DNA of 64,000 nucleotides from Polaromonas sp. (GTDB lineage Bacteria; Pseudomonadota; Gammaproteobacteria; Burkholderiales; Burkholderiaceae_C), in the NCBI RefSeq assembly GCF_030689685.1, contig NZ_JAUYEY010000007.1, positions 1 through 64,000 on the forward strand, given 5' to 3'. Position 1 is the stretch's first letter. Each line of letters opens with the position of its first letter. Positions 8,497-18,156 of this stretch are shown one piece after another. The position numbers and the translations under genes were made by a program. The notes below the pieces were generated by a model, which saw only the letters and a list, made by a program, of their open reading frames with translations, was not told where the DNA came from and ran no database searches.

Positions 8497-9783
8497 ATGT
8501 CCGCACTTCCCGTTTCCTCTTTGCCCAGCGCGCGTTACCTGCCGCCGTCGATCGCCGGCGACTACACCGAGCTCACGCCCAAACAGACGCAGCTGCTGGC
8601 CATCGCCGCCCGGCTGGGGCGCGAAAAATTTGCGCCACGTGCGCAGCAGATCGACCGCGACGCTGTGTTTCCGTTTGAGAACTATGCCGACCTGCGTGAG
8701 GCCGGTCTGCTGGGCATCTGCGTGCCCGAAGAACACGACGGCTGGGGCGCCGACTTTGCCACCTACGTCATGACTGCCGCCGAGATCGGCCGCCATTGCG
8801 GCGCCACGGCCTTGACCCTGAACATGCATGTGAGCTCGACCATGTGGACCGGCTTCATTGCCGATGACCTTGACATGACCGCCGAGCAACGCACCAACCA
8901 TGAAGCCCACAGAAAAGTGCATTACCAGCGAGTGGTGAAAGACGGCAAGGTGTATTCGCAGCCTTTTTCCGAGGGCGGGGCGGCTGCCGCAGGCAAGGCG
9001 CCGTTTGGCACCCTGGCCCGCAAGGTGGACGGTGGTTATATCGTCAACGGCAAGAAGATTTTTGCCTCACTGGCCGGTGCCGCCGACTACTACGGCATTT
9101 TGTGCACCCTGGACAAACCTGGCGCCACGCAGCGCGACTCGCTGTACCTGGCGGTCGATAAAAACCTGGAGGGCGTGAGTGTCACCGGCGACTGGGACCC
9201 GCTGGGCATGCGTGGCACGGTTTCGCGCACGCTGATTTTCAAAGATGTGTTTGTGCCCGAGATCGAACGCCTGATTCCGGAAGGGATCTACGCTCAGGCT
9301 GCGCTGCGCTGGCCACACATGTTTGCCACGCTGTCGCCAACCTACATGGGCATCGCCCAGGCGGCTTACGATTTCACCGTGCAGTACCTGCGCGGCGAAG
9401 TACCCGGCACGCCGCCGGTGAAACGCCGCATGTACCCGACCAAGCAGATTGCGGTGGCTGAAATGAAAGTGCGGCTGGAGCAAACCCGCGCGATTTTTCT
9501 GCAAAACGCCCGCGCCGCACGGGTTGATCCCTCCAAGGAAATTCGCCTTGGGCTTTACGCGGCGCACTACACCATCATGGAAAACGCCAACGAGATCTGC
9601 CGCCTGGCCGTGCGCACCTGCGGCGGCCAGTCCATGCTCAAGAGTCTGCCGCTGGAGCGTATGTACCGCGATTCGCGCTGCGGCTCGTTGATGCTGCCGT
9701 GGACCGCCGAGCTCTGCATCGACCGGCTGGGTCGCGAATGCCTGTACGAGGCCGGTGAACAGGACGAGCAGGCGGTGCTTTAA
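8497..9783 (+). CDS. Acyl-CoA dehydrogenase-fold flavoprotein lacking the catalytic Glu; candidate flavin monooxygenase
   Basis: A 428-residue acyl-CoA dehydrogenase-like protein: N-terminal helical domain, beta-domain near FSEGGAAAAGKAPFG and YIVNGKKIFASLA, then the helical C-terminal domain. Where medium- and short-chain dehydrogenases have Y-E-G-T with the catalytic Glu, this protein has LPWTAE (400-405). The alternative LCAD/IVD-type Glu before the Arg-Leu pair is also absent (LSPTYMG region). Loss of both bases argues against alpha,beta-dehydrogenation. The fold is shared with two-component flavin monooxygenases, and a flavin reductase is in the same operon, so an oxygenase role is plausible. 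This is inference from residues and context. Confidence 0.75.
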   Translation: MSALPVSSLPSARYLPPSIAGDYTELTPKQTQLLAIAARLGREKFAPRAQQIDRDAVFPFENYADLREAGLLGICVPEEHDGWGADFATYVMTAAEIGRHCGATALTLNMHVSSTMWTGFIADDLDMTAEQRTNHEAHRKVHYQRVVKDGKVYSQPFSEGGAAAAGKAPFGTLARKVDGGYIVNGKKIFASLAGAADYYGILCTLDKPGATQRDSLYLAVDKNLEGVSVTGDWDPLGMRGTVSRTLIFKDVFVPEIERLIPEGIYAQAALRWPHMFATLSPTYMGIAQAAYDFTVQYLRGEVPGTPPVKRRMYPTKQIAVAEMKVRLEQTRAIFLQNARAARVDPSKEIRLGLYAAHYTIMENANEICRLAVRTCGGQSMLKSLPLERMYRDSRCGSLMLPWTAELCIDRLGRECLYEAGEQDEQAVL

Positions 9784-9792
9784 TTTTCTGAC

Positions 9793-11268
9793 ATGACCCT
9801 CGCGCAGATCATTGATCGGCACGCGCAGGTCTCTCCGCAGCGGGTGGCCCTGCATGCAGCCGGGCAAGACATCAGCTACGCCGACCTGTGGCAGCGCATC
9901 CAGCGCGCGACCAGCGTTCTGCTGAAAGCCGGGGTACAACCGGGCGACCGGATGGCCTGGCTGGGCTTCAACGATCCGGCGATGTTGGTGCTTCTGTTTG
10001 CGTTGGCGCGAGTGGGCGGCATCTTGCTGCCACTGAATTACCGGCTCTCGGGCACCGAACACGCGGCCATTCTTGGCCATGCGGGTGTGCGCCTGCTGGT
10101 CACCGATGTATCCCATGCCGCTGCGGCCAGCGCGTTGTCCGCGCAGACGGGTTGCGCACTGCTGCATGTCGACGCGCTGTCTGTAGCCAGCGTCGGCATC
10201 GAGCTGACCGCCCTCAGCTCAGACCCCGCCGCATCTGCGCTGCTCGTCTATACCTCCGGCACCGGCGGACAACCCAAAGGCGTACTACATTCTCAAGCCG
10301 GTCTGGTCTGGAACTGCGTGATTGCCACCCACGCCCAGGAACTGACGCCTGACGACCATGTGCTCAGCACGCTGCCGATGTTTCATGTGGGTGGGTTGTG
10401 CATCCAGACCCTGCCTGCCTTGCACGCTGGTGCAACGGTCACGCTGCATGCGCGTTTTGAGGCGGGTGCCTGGCTGGCCGACGTGGCAAAGCGGCAACCC
10501 ACGTTGTCTTTGATGGTGCCCGCGACCTTGCGTGCGGTGCTGCACCACCCTGATTTTGCAAACACGGATATTTCATCCCTGAAGCTGCTGGTCGCAGGTT
10601 CATCGACCATTCCGGCGTCAATGATCAGCGCCATCCATGCCCGCGGCATCCCGGTCGGCCAGGTTTATGGCGCCACCGAAACCGGACCTGTATCCATCTA
10701 CCTGCGCCGTGAAGAAGCCATGCGGCATGCCGGATCGGTCGGCAAGGCAGGCATTCATGTTGAAGTGCAACTGGTCAAGGAAACCGGCGCGTCAGCAGCG
10801 ATTGGCGAGGTCGGTGAGATCTGGGTACGCGGCCCGAATTTATTGCAGGGCTATTGGGCAGACCCGGACAACCCGGCTTTTGCAGAGGGCTGGTTTCACA
10901 CCGGTGATCTTGCACGCCGGGACGAAGCCGGGTTTTACGAGATTGTGGGCCGCTCCAAAGACATGATCATCTCGGGGGGAGAAAACATCTACCCGGCGGA
11001 GATCGAAAACCTGCTGGCCGACTGCCCGAAGATTCGCGAGGCAGCCGTGGTCGGCCAGCCAGATGCCCGCTGGGGCGAGATCGTGGTGGCCGTGGTGGTT
11101 CGGGCGCCCGGCGCCGAGCTTGATGCGGCGCAAGTGATGCAGCTGTTCGACCAGCGGCTTGCGCGCTTCAAACACCCCAAGCGGGTCGTGTTTTGCGATG
11201 CCTTGCCCAAAACGGCCCTGGGCAAGGTGCAAAAGGCCGGCCTGCTGGCGGCCATCGCCGGTCAATAA
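9793..11268 (+). CDS. AMP-forming acyl/aryl-CoA ligase
   Basis: A 491-residue ANL-superfamily enzyme that should activate a carboxylic acid to its CoA thioester through an acyl-adenylate. Motifs in order: the P-loop YTSGTGGQPKG (about 153-163), YGATETG (about 293), WFHTGDLA (about 366), GRSKDMIISGGENIYPAEIE, and the terminal catalytic Lys in PKTALGKVQK. It ends the five-gene operon, nine bases after the previous gene, and its stop overlaps the convergent fadB-like gene by seven bases. The acid could be the operon's growth substrate or a ring-cleavage product; the sequence does not tell. Confidence 0.88.
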   Translation: MTLAQIIDRHAQVSPQRVALHAAGQDISYADLWQRIQRATSVLLKAGVQPGDRMAWLGFNDPAMLVLLFALARVGGILLPLNYRLSGTEHAAILGHAGVRLLVTDVSHAAAASALSAQTGCALLHVDALSVASVGIELTALSSDPAASALLVYTSGTGGQPKGVLHSQAGLVWNCVIATHAQELTPDDHVLSTLPMFHVGGLCIQTLPALHAGATVTLHARFEAGAWLADVAKRQPTLSLMVPATLRAVLHHPDFANTDISSLKLLVAGSSTIPASMISAIHARGIPVGQVYGATETGPVSIYLRREEAMRHAGSVGKAGIHVEVQLVKETGASAAIGEVGEIWVRGPNLLQGYWADPDNPAFAEGWFHTGDLARRDEAGFYEIVGRSKDMIISGGENIYPAEIENLLADCPKIREAAVVGQPDARWGEIVVAVVVRAPGAELDAAQVMQLFDQRLARFKHPKRVVFCDALPKTALGKVQKAGLLAAIAGQ

Positions 11269-13421
11269 ACCGGCTGGTGTTTTTTGATGCTGACCTTGAC
11301 CTGATCGCTGAGTAAGAACCCCGGGCCAAACTTGCTTGCAAGCTGGTCGGCCCGTTTGGCAAATGCGTCCAACCCCATGCCGTAGATAAACTGCATCGCA
11401 CCCCCGGTCCAGGCCGGAAAACCAATGCCAAAGATGGAGCCGATGTTGGCGTCGTGCACCGTCGTCAGAACGTTTTCACTCAGGCAGCGTGCGGTCTCCA
11501 CAGCCTGTCGGTACAGCAACCGGTCTTTGATGTCGGTGATGTCCCAGGACACGGCCGGTTTTTCGAACAGGGTTTTGAGCTCGGGCCAGAGGCTTTTCTT
11601 TGCGCCTTTTTCAGCCGGGTAGTCGTAAAAACCGGCACCGGCCGCCCGGCCATTGCGGTCAAACTCCTTGACCATGCGCTCCACAATCAGCTCGCCTGGC
11701 GTCGCGATATAGGTTTTTTCTTCAGCCGCGAAGTCGGCACGGGTCTGGTCCAGCACATGCACGCTCAGCGACAGCGCGGTTTCATCAAGTACCGCAAGCG
11801 GGCCGACCGGCATGCCGCATTGCATGCCGGCATTTTCTATCGCGGCTGCCGGAATACCTTCGCCCAGCATGGCCGCACCCTCCATCACAAAAGTGCCAAA
11901 GGTGCGGCTGGTGTAAAACCCGCGCGAGTCGTTGACCACGATGGGAATTTTGCCGAGTGCCTGCACATAGTCAAAGGCGCGCGCCACGGTTTCATCGTCG
12001 GTCTGCTTGCCGCGAATGATCTCAACCAGCTTCATCTTGTCCACCGGGCTGAAGAAGTGGATACCTATGAATTTTTCGGGCCTTGCGCTGGCCGTGGCCA
12101 GCCCGCTGATGGGAAGGGTAGAGGTGTTGGAGGCAAAAAATCCGCCAGGGGCCAGCAGCGGCTCGGCTTCTTGTGTGACTTTGGCTTTCAGGTCGCGGCG
12201 TTCAAACACTGCTTCAATGATCAGGTCGCAGCCCGCCAGCTCAGCGACCTGGTCGGTGGCGGTGATGCGCGAGAGCAGGGCGCTTTGATCGGGCGCGCTC
12301 ATGCGACCCTTGTCCACACGCTGCTGCGTGAGTTTGGCACTGTAAGCCTTGCCGACATCGGCCTTGTCCTGGCTGACATCCCTGAGAACGGTGCTGATGC
12401 CCCGGCTGGCCTGCACATACGCAATGCCTGCACCCATCATGCCCGCGCCCAGCAAGCCGACCTTTTGTGGCTTGTAGCGCGGAATGTCTTTGGGTCGCGA
12501 CTGGCCGGACTTGATCGCGTTCATGTTGAAGAAGAAGGTGTTGATCATCGCCTTGGCCACCGGCGTCACCGCCAGCCGGGCCAGATAGCGGCTTTCGATG
12601 CGCAGCGCGGTGTCGTAATCCACCTGCGCGCCTTCAACCATCGCCGCCAATGCCGCTTCAGGAGCGGGGTAAAGTCCGCGCGTCTTCTGCTTGAGCACGG
12701 CAGGCGCCACGCTGAGCATGCCCGCCAGCTTGGGACTGGAAGGCAAGCCGCCTGGCATCCTGTAGTTTTTGTCGTCCCACGGGTGATGGGCCGGCGCGGC
12801 GGCGCCATCGTGGGTGGCAATCCACGCCAGCGCCGCCGGACGGAGTGCGGCGGCATCGGGCACCAATTCGTGCACCAGACCCAGCTCCAGCGCCTCACGC
12901 GGGTTGAACAATTTGCTTTCCAGGATGTAGGGCTGCGCACCCATCAGGCCCAACAGACGTGTCATTTTGGTGATGCCGCTGGCGCCCGGAATCAGTCCGA
13001 GGGTGATCTCGGGCAGGCCGAACTGGATCTTTTTGTCATCGACCGCAATGCGGTAATGGCCGATCAGCGCCACCTCCCAGCCGCCGCCCAGCGCAGCGCC
13101 ATTGAGGCAGCTGACCACCGGCTTGCCCAGGGTTTCGAGCGTGCGAAAGTTTTTCTTCATGCGCTCGATTTCGGCAAACACCGCGCCCGCGTCGGACGCC
13201 TGGTTGCGCATCAGGCCCTTGAGGTCGGCACCGGCAAAAAAGGTGCTCTTGTTGGAGGCCAGCACGATGCCACGTATGGCTTCACGGTCTTTGAGCACCT
13301 GCGCGGTGACCTCGTTCAGGTCCTGCTGCCACTGCGCGCACATGGTGTTGACCGGCGAGCCTGGCTCGTCGAAGGTCAGGGTGGCAATGCCGTTGGCCAG
13401 TTCGTATTGAATGGTTTTCAT
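11262..13421 (-). CDS. FadB/FadJ-type bifunctional enoyl-CoA hydratase/3-hydroxyacyl-CoA dehydrogenase
   Basis: A 719-residue multifunctional beta-oxidation alpha-subunit. The N-terminal crotonase domain (1-190) has the oxyanion segments STFFAGADLKG and LNGAALGGGWE. The NAD-binding domain begins near 315 with GAGMMGAGIAYV and continues through NTSTLPI and GIHFFSPVDKMKLVEI. The C-terminal dehydrogenase domain includes VNDSRGFYTSRTF. It hydrates enoyl-CoA and oxidises the 3-hydroxyacyl-CoA. ATG 13421 shares its A with the thiolase stop (TGATG), so the pair is translationally coupled. ATG is chosen because the upstream open frame overlaps the thiolase. Confidence 0.92.
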   Translation of the reverse strand: MKTIQYELANGIATLTFDEPGSPVNTMCAQWQQDLNEVTAQVLKDREAIRGIVLASNKSTFFAGADLKGLMRNQASDAGAVFAEIERMKKNFRTLETLGKPVVSCLNGAALGGGWEVALIGHYRIAVDDKKIQFGLPEITLGLIPGASGITKMTRLLGLMGAQPYILESKLFNPREALELGLVHELVPDAAALRPAALAWIATHDGAAAPAHHPWDDKNYRMPGGLPSSPKLAGMLSVAPAVLKQKTRGLYPAPEAALAAMVEGAQVDYDTALRIESRYLARLAVTPVAKAMINTFFFNMNAIKSGQSRPKDIPRYKPQKVGLLGAGMMGAGIAYVQASRGISTVLRDVSQDKADVGKAYSAKLTQQRVDKGRMSAPDQSALLSRITATDQVAELAGCDLIIEAVFERRDLKAKVTQEAEPLLAPGGFFASNTSTLPISGLATASARPEKFIGIHFFSPVDKMKLVEIIRGKQTDDETVARAFDYVQALGKIPIVVNDSRGFYTSRTFGTFVMEGAAMLGEGIPAAAIENAGMQCGMPVGPLAVLDETALSLSVHVLDQTRADFAAEEKTYIATPGELIVERMVKEFDRNGRAAGAGFYDYPAEKGAKKSLWPELKTLFEKPAVSWDITDIKDRLLYRQAVETARCLSENVLTTVHDANIGSIFGIGFPAWTGGAMQFIYGMGLDAFAKRADQLASKFGPGFLLSDQVKVSIKKHQPVY

Positions 13422-14626
13422 CAGACTCTTTCGACAATCGTCGCGATACCCATGCCCCCACCGACACACAGCGTGGCCAGCCCGTACCGCAGCTTGCGCC
13501 TGTGCAACTCGTCAATCAGGGTGCTGAGGATCATGGCGCCGGTTGCGCCCAGCGGGTGGCCCATGGCAATCGCGCCGCCATTGACGTTGACCTTGTCGTG
13601 CGGCACCTTCATCTCCTTCATGAAACGCATCACCACGGCGGCAAAGGCTTCGTTCACTTCAAACAGGTCGATCTGGTCAATGCTCAAGCCAGCCTTGGCC
13701 AGCGCCTTGCGGGCGGCGGGCATGGGGCCGGTCAGCATGATGGTCGGGTCTGCGCCGCTCAACGCCGCCGCCACAATGCGGGCGCGCGGCGTGAAGCCAT
13801 GGACTTTCCCCGCCGCTTCCGAGCCGACCAGCACCGCAGCCGCGCCGTCTACGATGCCCGACGAGTTGCCGGCATGGTGCACATGGTGGATGCGTTCGAC
13901 CTGCGGGTACCGCGTCAGCGCCACCTGATCGAAACCCATGGCACCCAGCTGTTCAAAAGCCGGTTTGAGCGCGGCCAGGCCTTCCAGCGTGGTGTGCGGC
14001 TTGATGAATTCGTCCTGGGCCAGAATGGTTTGATCCAGAAAATCCTTGACGGGAACGACGGATCGGTCGAAGTAGCCCGCATCACGGGCTGTGGCGGCGC
14101 GCTTCTGGCTCTCCAGTGCAAAAGCGTCTACGTCGGCGCGGCTGAAACCTTCCAGAGTGGCAATCAAATCGGCGCCTATGCCTTGTGGCACAAACGCCGT
14201 GGCGCTGTTGGTCTCTGGGTCCTGCGCCCAGGCGCCGCCGTCTGAGCCAATCGGCACGCGGCTCATGCTTTCGACGCCGCCCGCAACCACCAGGTCTTCC
14301 CAACCGGAGCGCACCTTTTGTGCGGCCATGTTGACGGCCTCCAGGCCCGACGCGCAAAAGCGGTTGATCTGTACGCCAGAGGCGCGAAAGTCCCAGCCGG
14401 CTTTCAACGCAGCGACCTTGGCAATGACCGAGCCCTGCTCGCCGATAGGTGAGACCACACCCATCACCACGTCGTCGACCTGCGCCGTGTCAAAGCCATT
14501 GCGGTGCTGCAGCTCCGTTAACACGCCAGCCAGCAGATTGACGGGTTTGACCTCGTGCAGGCTGCCGTCTTTTTTGCCCTTGCCGCGTGGCGTGCGGATG
14601 GCGTCGTAGATGAATGCTTCGGTCAT
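13421..14626 (-). CDS. Acetyl-CoA C-acyltransferase (thiolase)
   Basis: A 401-residue thiolase, the FadA-like partner of the downstream FadB-like protein. The nucleophilic Cys lies in [12 protein letters not shown], with the ESMSRVPIG segment, the [15 protein letters not shown] His motif and the terminal CVGGGMGIA Cys motif all present. It cleaves 3-ketoacyl-CoA with CoA. ATG 14626 gives the usual [16 protein letters not shown] start and has AGGAG upstream; a longer frame to 14683 lacks homologous sequence. The 104-base gap to the divergent acyl-CoA dehydrogenase probably carries a shared control region, including a short AAGC-N4-GCTT dyad at 14678-14689. Confidence 0.93.
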   Translation of the reverse strand: MTEAFIYDAIRTPRGKGKKDGSLHEVKPVNLLAGVLTELQHRNGFDTAQVDDVVMGVVSPIGEQGSVIAKVAALKAGWDFRASGVQINRFCASGLEAVNMAAQKVRSGWEDLVVAGGVESMSRVPIGSDGGAWAQDPETNSATAFVPQGIGADLIATLEGFSRADVDAFALESQKRAATARDAGYFDRSVVPVKDFLDQTILAQDEFIKPHTTLEGLAALKPAFEQLGAMGFDQVALTRYPQVERIHHVHHAGNSSGIVDGAAAVLVGSEAAGKVHGFTPRARIVAAALSGADPTIMLTGPMPAARKALAKAGLSIDQIDLFEVNEAFAAVVMRFMKEMKVPHDKVNVNGGAIAMGHPLGATGAMILSTLIDELHRRKLRYGLATLCVGGGMGIATIVERV

Positions 14627-14730
14627 GGGAGGCTCCTGCGGAAAAGAGGGTGCAGGAACGAGTATATTCATTTCACCAAGCAAACGCTTTCCATAAATAT
14701 GGCCCAGGCCTTCAACCCGACAGGTGACCC

Positions 14731-15894
14731 ATGATCGACCGTACCCTTTTCAACAGCGACCACGAGGCCTTCCGCGACGCCTTTCGCAAGTTTTGCGACA
14801 AGGAGATTGCGCCTTTCCACGAGGCATGGGAAGAACAGGGGTATGTGGACCGCGCGGTCTGGAACAAGGCTGGCGCGAACGGCTTTTTGTGCATGACCAT
14901 GCCGGAAGCCTATGGCGGATCGGGCGCCGACAAGCTGTACTCGGTGGTCCAGATGGAAGAGCTGGCACGCGGCGGTTTCAGTGGCATCGGCTACGGCCTG
15001 CACAGCGAAATTGTTGCGCCTTACATCCTCCACTACGGCACAGAGGCGCAAAAACTCAAGTACCTGCCCAAACTCGCAAGCGGCGAGATGGTAGGTGCGA
15101 TTGCGATGAGTGAACCCGCTGCGGGCTCCGACCTGCAAGGCGTGAAGACCACTGCGATCAAACAGGCCGATGGCAGCTACCTGCTCAATGGCAGCAAGAC
15201 TTTCATCACCAATGGCTGGCACGCTGACCTCGTGGTGGTGGTGGCCAAGACGAATCCGGCAGCGGGTGCCAAGGGCACCAGCTTGCTGCTGGTCGAGCGC
15301 GGCATGCCGGGTTTTTCGGTCGGCAAGCGCCTCAAAAAACTGGGACTCAAGGCGCAAGACACCTCGGAGTTGTTTTTCTCTGATGTGAGCGTTCCAGCGG
15401 CCAATCTGCTGGGCGGCGAAACGCATGAAAACCGTGGCTTCATCTGCCTGATGGAGCAACTACCGTGGGAGCGGCTGCAGATTGCCATCACAGCCGTCGC
15501 CTCGGCGCAGGCGGCCATCGACTGGACGGTGGCCTATGTGAAGGAGCGCAAGGTCTTCGGCCAGCCGGTGGCCAGCTACCAGAACACGCGCTATACCCTG
15601 GCCGAGTTGCAGACACAGGTGCAGGTGGCGCGCGTCTTCATCGACAAATGCACCGAACTTCTGGCCAGCGACAAGCTCGACACCGCGACCGCCAGCATGG
15701 CCAAGTACTGGACCACCGACCTGCAGTGCAAGGTCATGGACGAATGTGTGCAGTTATTCGGTGGTTACGGCTACATGTGGGAGTACCCCATCACCCGAGC
15801 TTACGCCGACGCGCGTGTGCAGCGGATTTACGGCGGCACCAACGAGATCATGAAAGAGGTGGTCTCGCGCGCGATGGGGCTGGGTGCCAAATAA
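14731..15894 (+). CDS. Acyl-CoA dehydrogenase (long-chain/isovaleryl type)
   Basis: A 387-residue FAD-dependent acyl-CoA dehydrogenase introducing the alpha,beta double bond of acyl-CoA. FAD-binding [15 protein letters not shown] (about 128-142) and TNGWHADL are present. The catalytic Glu is in the helix-G position used by long-chain and isovaleryl enzymes (LPWERLQIA), and the C-terminus has [12 protein letters not shown] with Gly where medium-chain enzymes have Glu. With the divergent thiolase and FadB-like genes it forms a complete beta-oxidation set. Acyl chain specificity cannot be read from the sequence. Confidence 0.93.
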   Translation: MIDRTLFNSDHEAFRDAFRKFCDKEIAPFHEAWEEQGYVDRAVWNKAGANGFLCMTMPEAYGGSGADKLYSVVQMEELARGGFSGIGYGLHSEIVAPYILHYGTEAQKLKYLPKLASGEMVGAIAMSEPAAGSDLQGVKTTAIKQADGSYLLNGSKTFITNGWHADLVVVVAKTNPAAGAKGTSLLLVERGMPGFSVGKRLKKLGLKAQDTSELFFSDVSVPAANLLGGETHENRGFICLMEQLPWERLQIAITAVASAQAAIDWTVAYVKERKVFGQPVASYQNTRYTLAELQTQVQVARVFIDKCTELLASDKLDTATASMAKYWTTDLQCKVMDECVQLFGGYGYMWEYPITRAYADARVQRIYGGTNEIMKEVVSRAMGLGAK

Positions 15895-16244
15895 GTTCCA
15901 CGCGATTCCTTTGCCGGTCAGGTTGTTCTTCACTGCATCGGTACAGCGTTGCGGCAGCTTCACGTTGTACGACAAAGCGTTTGAGGCGGTGTCTTGAAAA
16001 GTTCTAAAACCGATGTGTACTTGTGGCCTAAAGGCTTACTCATCGTGCGTATCTCAAAATGTGACACGAATTTGTCACAAGCGTCGCGCTTCAAAATTCC
16101 ATGTATCCGAACGTGACATCTCGTAATGAAAAGAATACGATCTCAGCGTGGCAGGTCGGGAGATCGGGGGAGTTTTTCTGCAGACACCTGATCACTCGAA
16201 CCACGACTTTAAAACTACCAAGACAACGAACACCGTTTTTCGTC
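15895..16244. other. 350-bp intergenic region with a TGTGACA dyad
   Basis: No gene was recognised. The TGTGACA (16060-16066) and TGTCACA (16073-16079) arms form a dyad with a six-base spacer, which could be an operator for the following gene; it does not have the TGTGA-N6-TCACA spacing of a CRP site. A short reverse-strand reading of about 25 residues at 15895-15975 (MSYNVKLPQRC...) might be a fragment, but it runs into the antisense of the dehydrogenase. Confidence 0.4.
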
Positions 16245-16856
16245 ATGTCATTCTTTCAAAACTTGTTTTCATCCTCACACGGTGGTGCCAAGGAAGTCGG
16301 CGTCGGGCAGGAGACCGGGCCTGTGAAGATGAATCTGGACGAACGCATGGCCTTTCGCCGAGAGATGCTTTTTGATTCGGTCAAAAGTACGATGGAAAGC
16401 CGGGGCATCTTGAGCGCGAGTTACCGCTTCAAAGTTGTGCGCGCTGACAGGCGTGGTCATAGCTTTGTCGTGATGGTGGATTTATCTACCGACTTCATGG
16501 ATGCCGAACAAGGCCATCAACGGTCCTTGATGGCGCTCGGCGAGGCCATCAAGAAAAACGCCTTGACCCGTTATGGCCTGGGTGTGGCGGCGGTGTACTG
16601 GCGCGTCAATGAAGAGATCACAGGTTTTGATCCCCAGCGCGCGAGCGATGCGGCCACGCATGGTGACACTTCCCCCGAAGCTGCGCGTTCTGCCAATCTG
16701 AAAAATTATGAACGTGCCACCGCGCAAGAGTTGGCCGCTTTTGAGGCCGCCTGGCAAAAAAACGGTCAGTTGTCTCTCGGCGACCGGACTTACTCATCCG
16801 ATCTGGCGCCGCTCGGTGGTCCCGACAGCAAGGACAGCGGCAAAGACAGCCGATAG
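16245..16856 (+). CDS. Conserved hypothetical protein
   Basis: A 203-residue soluble protein without a family I can name. A small alpha/beta core is suggested by residues about 25-125: a helix (NLDERMAFRREMLFDSVKS), a strand pair around YRFKVVRADRRGHSFVVMVDLS, and a following helix. The C-terminus is acidic and polar. The ATG at 16245 is preferred over upstream starts at 16101 and later because the N-terminal extension is compositionally unlike protein. It is followed by a 127-base gap before the methyltransferase gene. No membrane segment or signal peptide is seen. Confidence 0.65.
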   Translation: MSFFQNLFSSSHGGAKEVGVGQETGPVKMNLDERMAFRREMLFDSVKSTMESRGILSASYRFKVVRADRRGHSFVVMVDLSTDFMDAEQGHQRSLMALGEAIKKNALTRYGLGVAAVYWRVNEEITGFDPQRASDAATHGDTSPEAARSANLKNYERATAQELAAFEAAWQKNGQLSLGDRTYSSDLAPLGGPDSKDSGKDSR

Positions 16857-16983
16857 CTCCTCGCTTGCCGGTCGCTCCGCCCGATAATGGCGGTCTGTTC
16901 ACCGACCGGATTCCCGCCATGTTTTTTCCTGTTTTCTGCCTGCATCCGCCAGGCTTCTCCGGTCCGTCCCTGAAGGTCCCCGC

Positions 16984-18156
16984 GTGAGCGCGTCCCACCT
17001 CAACTGGCCCGAAGCCGGTGAAACGCGGTCTGCGCGGTGGCGCTCTGAAAGCGGGGCCCCGCCGCCCAAACGTGTGGTGCTTGCCGATGACTCCCTGACC
17101 GCCGATGCGGCCTTCCGGCTGGCCAGCGAAGGCACAGGCATGTTGTGGCGCGGCGACTTTCAAAATGCGCGCCTGCTGCTGCAGGCGCTGGCGCGGCGCA
17201 TCGACAAACCGCGAAAGACAAAAAGGGCCAAAGCGGACACCCCGACGCCATCTTCCGTTGATAACTTCAACCTGTACCGCCAGGCGCAGTCACAGCGTGC
17301 CCGCACGCTGGCAATGTTGCTGATCGAGTTTGACGGGGCGCATCACATCACGCTGCGGCGCGCGCCCGATGTGGTGCAGGCCTGCAGTGAGGTTTATGGT
17401 GCCGGCGATACCGCGCAGGGCAACTACGTGGCGCCGCTGCGCGAGCTGCAGGGCCTGATCGGTGCGCATGAGTGGCGCAAAAAGGGTGTAGCCATCGCGG
17501 CTCTGGGTGGGGACCGCATTCATCCGCACTATGGTGTGTTTGCGCCGGTGCGCGGGGACTATATGGAACTGCTGGCCCAGGCGCCGTTGCCGCCAGCGCT
17601 GTCTGCAGGCGGTGTGGCCTTCGACATCGGCACTGGCACCGGTGTGCTGGCCGCGCTGCTGGTGCGCCGTGGCGTTGCGCGGGTGGTGGCCACCGACACC
17701 GACCCGCGCGCGCTGGCCTGTGCGCGTGAGAACCTGGCACGGCTGGTACCGGGCGGACAGGTTGAGCTGGTGCAGGCCGACCTGTTTCCCGAGGGCGTGG
17801 CGCCCTTGGTTATTTGCAACCCGCCCTGGGTCCCGGCGCGGCCGAGTTCGCCGATAGAACACGCGGTGTACGACCCGGACAGCCGCATGTTGCGCGGTTT
17901 TCTCAATGGCCTGGCCGCGCATCTGGCGCCCGGCGGTGAAGGCTGGTTGATCCTGTCGGACCTGGCCGAACACCTGGGTTTGCGCTCACGCGCTGACTTG
18001 CTGGCCTGGATGGATGCCGCTGGCCTACAGCCGCTGCACCGGCTGGATGTGCAGCCCATCCATCCCAAGGCCGACGACCTGACCGATCCGCTGCATGCAG
18101 CACGCTCGGCCGAAGTCACCTCGCTATGGCGCCTGGTCGTGAAAACAGTGGCCTGA
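16984..18156 (+). CDS. Class I SAM-dependent methyltransferase with an NPPW motif
   Basis: A 390-residue methyltransferase. An N-terminal region (about 1-190) of unclear fold is followed by a Rossmann domain with the SAM motif FDIGTGTGVLAALL (about 213-226), the acidic TDTDPRAL and the NPPW active-site motif. NPPW/NPPY enzymes of this group modify exocyclic nitrogens of nucleobases or the glutamine of release factors, so an RNA or protein target is likely. The two-domain length resembles RlmG/RsmC-like or PrmC-like enzymes, but I cannot assign the target. Start is GTG; no strong Shine-Dalgarno site is seen. Confidence 0.82.
   Translation: MSASHLNWPEAGETRSARWRSESGAPPPKRVVLADDSLTADAAFRLASEGTGMLWRGDFQNARLLLQALARRIDKPRKTKRAKADTPTPSSVDNFNLYRQAQSQRARTLAMLLIEFDGAHHITLRRAPDVVQACSEVYGAGDTAQGNYVAPLRELQGLIGAHEWRKKGVAIAALGGDRIHPHYGVFAPVRGDYMELLAQAPLPPALSAGGVAFDIGTGTGVLAALLVRRGVARVVATDTDPRALACARENLARLVPGGQVELVQADLFPEGVAPLVICNPPWVPARPSSPIEHAVYDPDSRMLRGFLNGLAAHLAPGGEGWLILSDLAEHLGLRSRADLLAWMDAAGLQPLHRLDVQPIHPKADDLTDPLHAARSAEVTSLWRLVVKTVA

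Noticed and set aside
11454-13928. Long plus-strand ORF (824 codons) opposite the fadB-like and thiolase genes
   Set aside because: It is antisense to clear enzymes with full motifs, is Gln/His/Arg-rich and has no family features; such shadows are expected at this GC content.
16060-16079. CRP-binding site
   Set aside because: The half-sites are spaced TGTGA-N10-TCACA, not N6, so a canonical CRP site is not supported.
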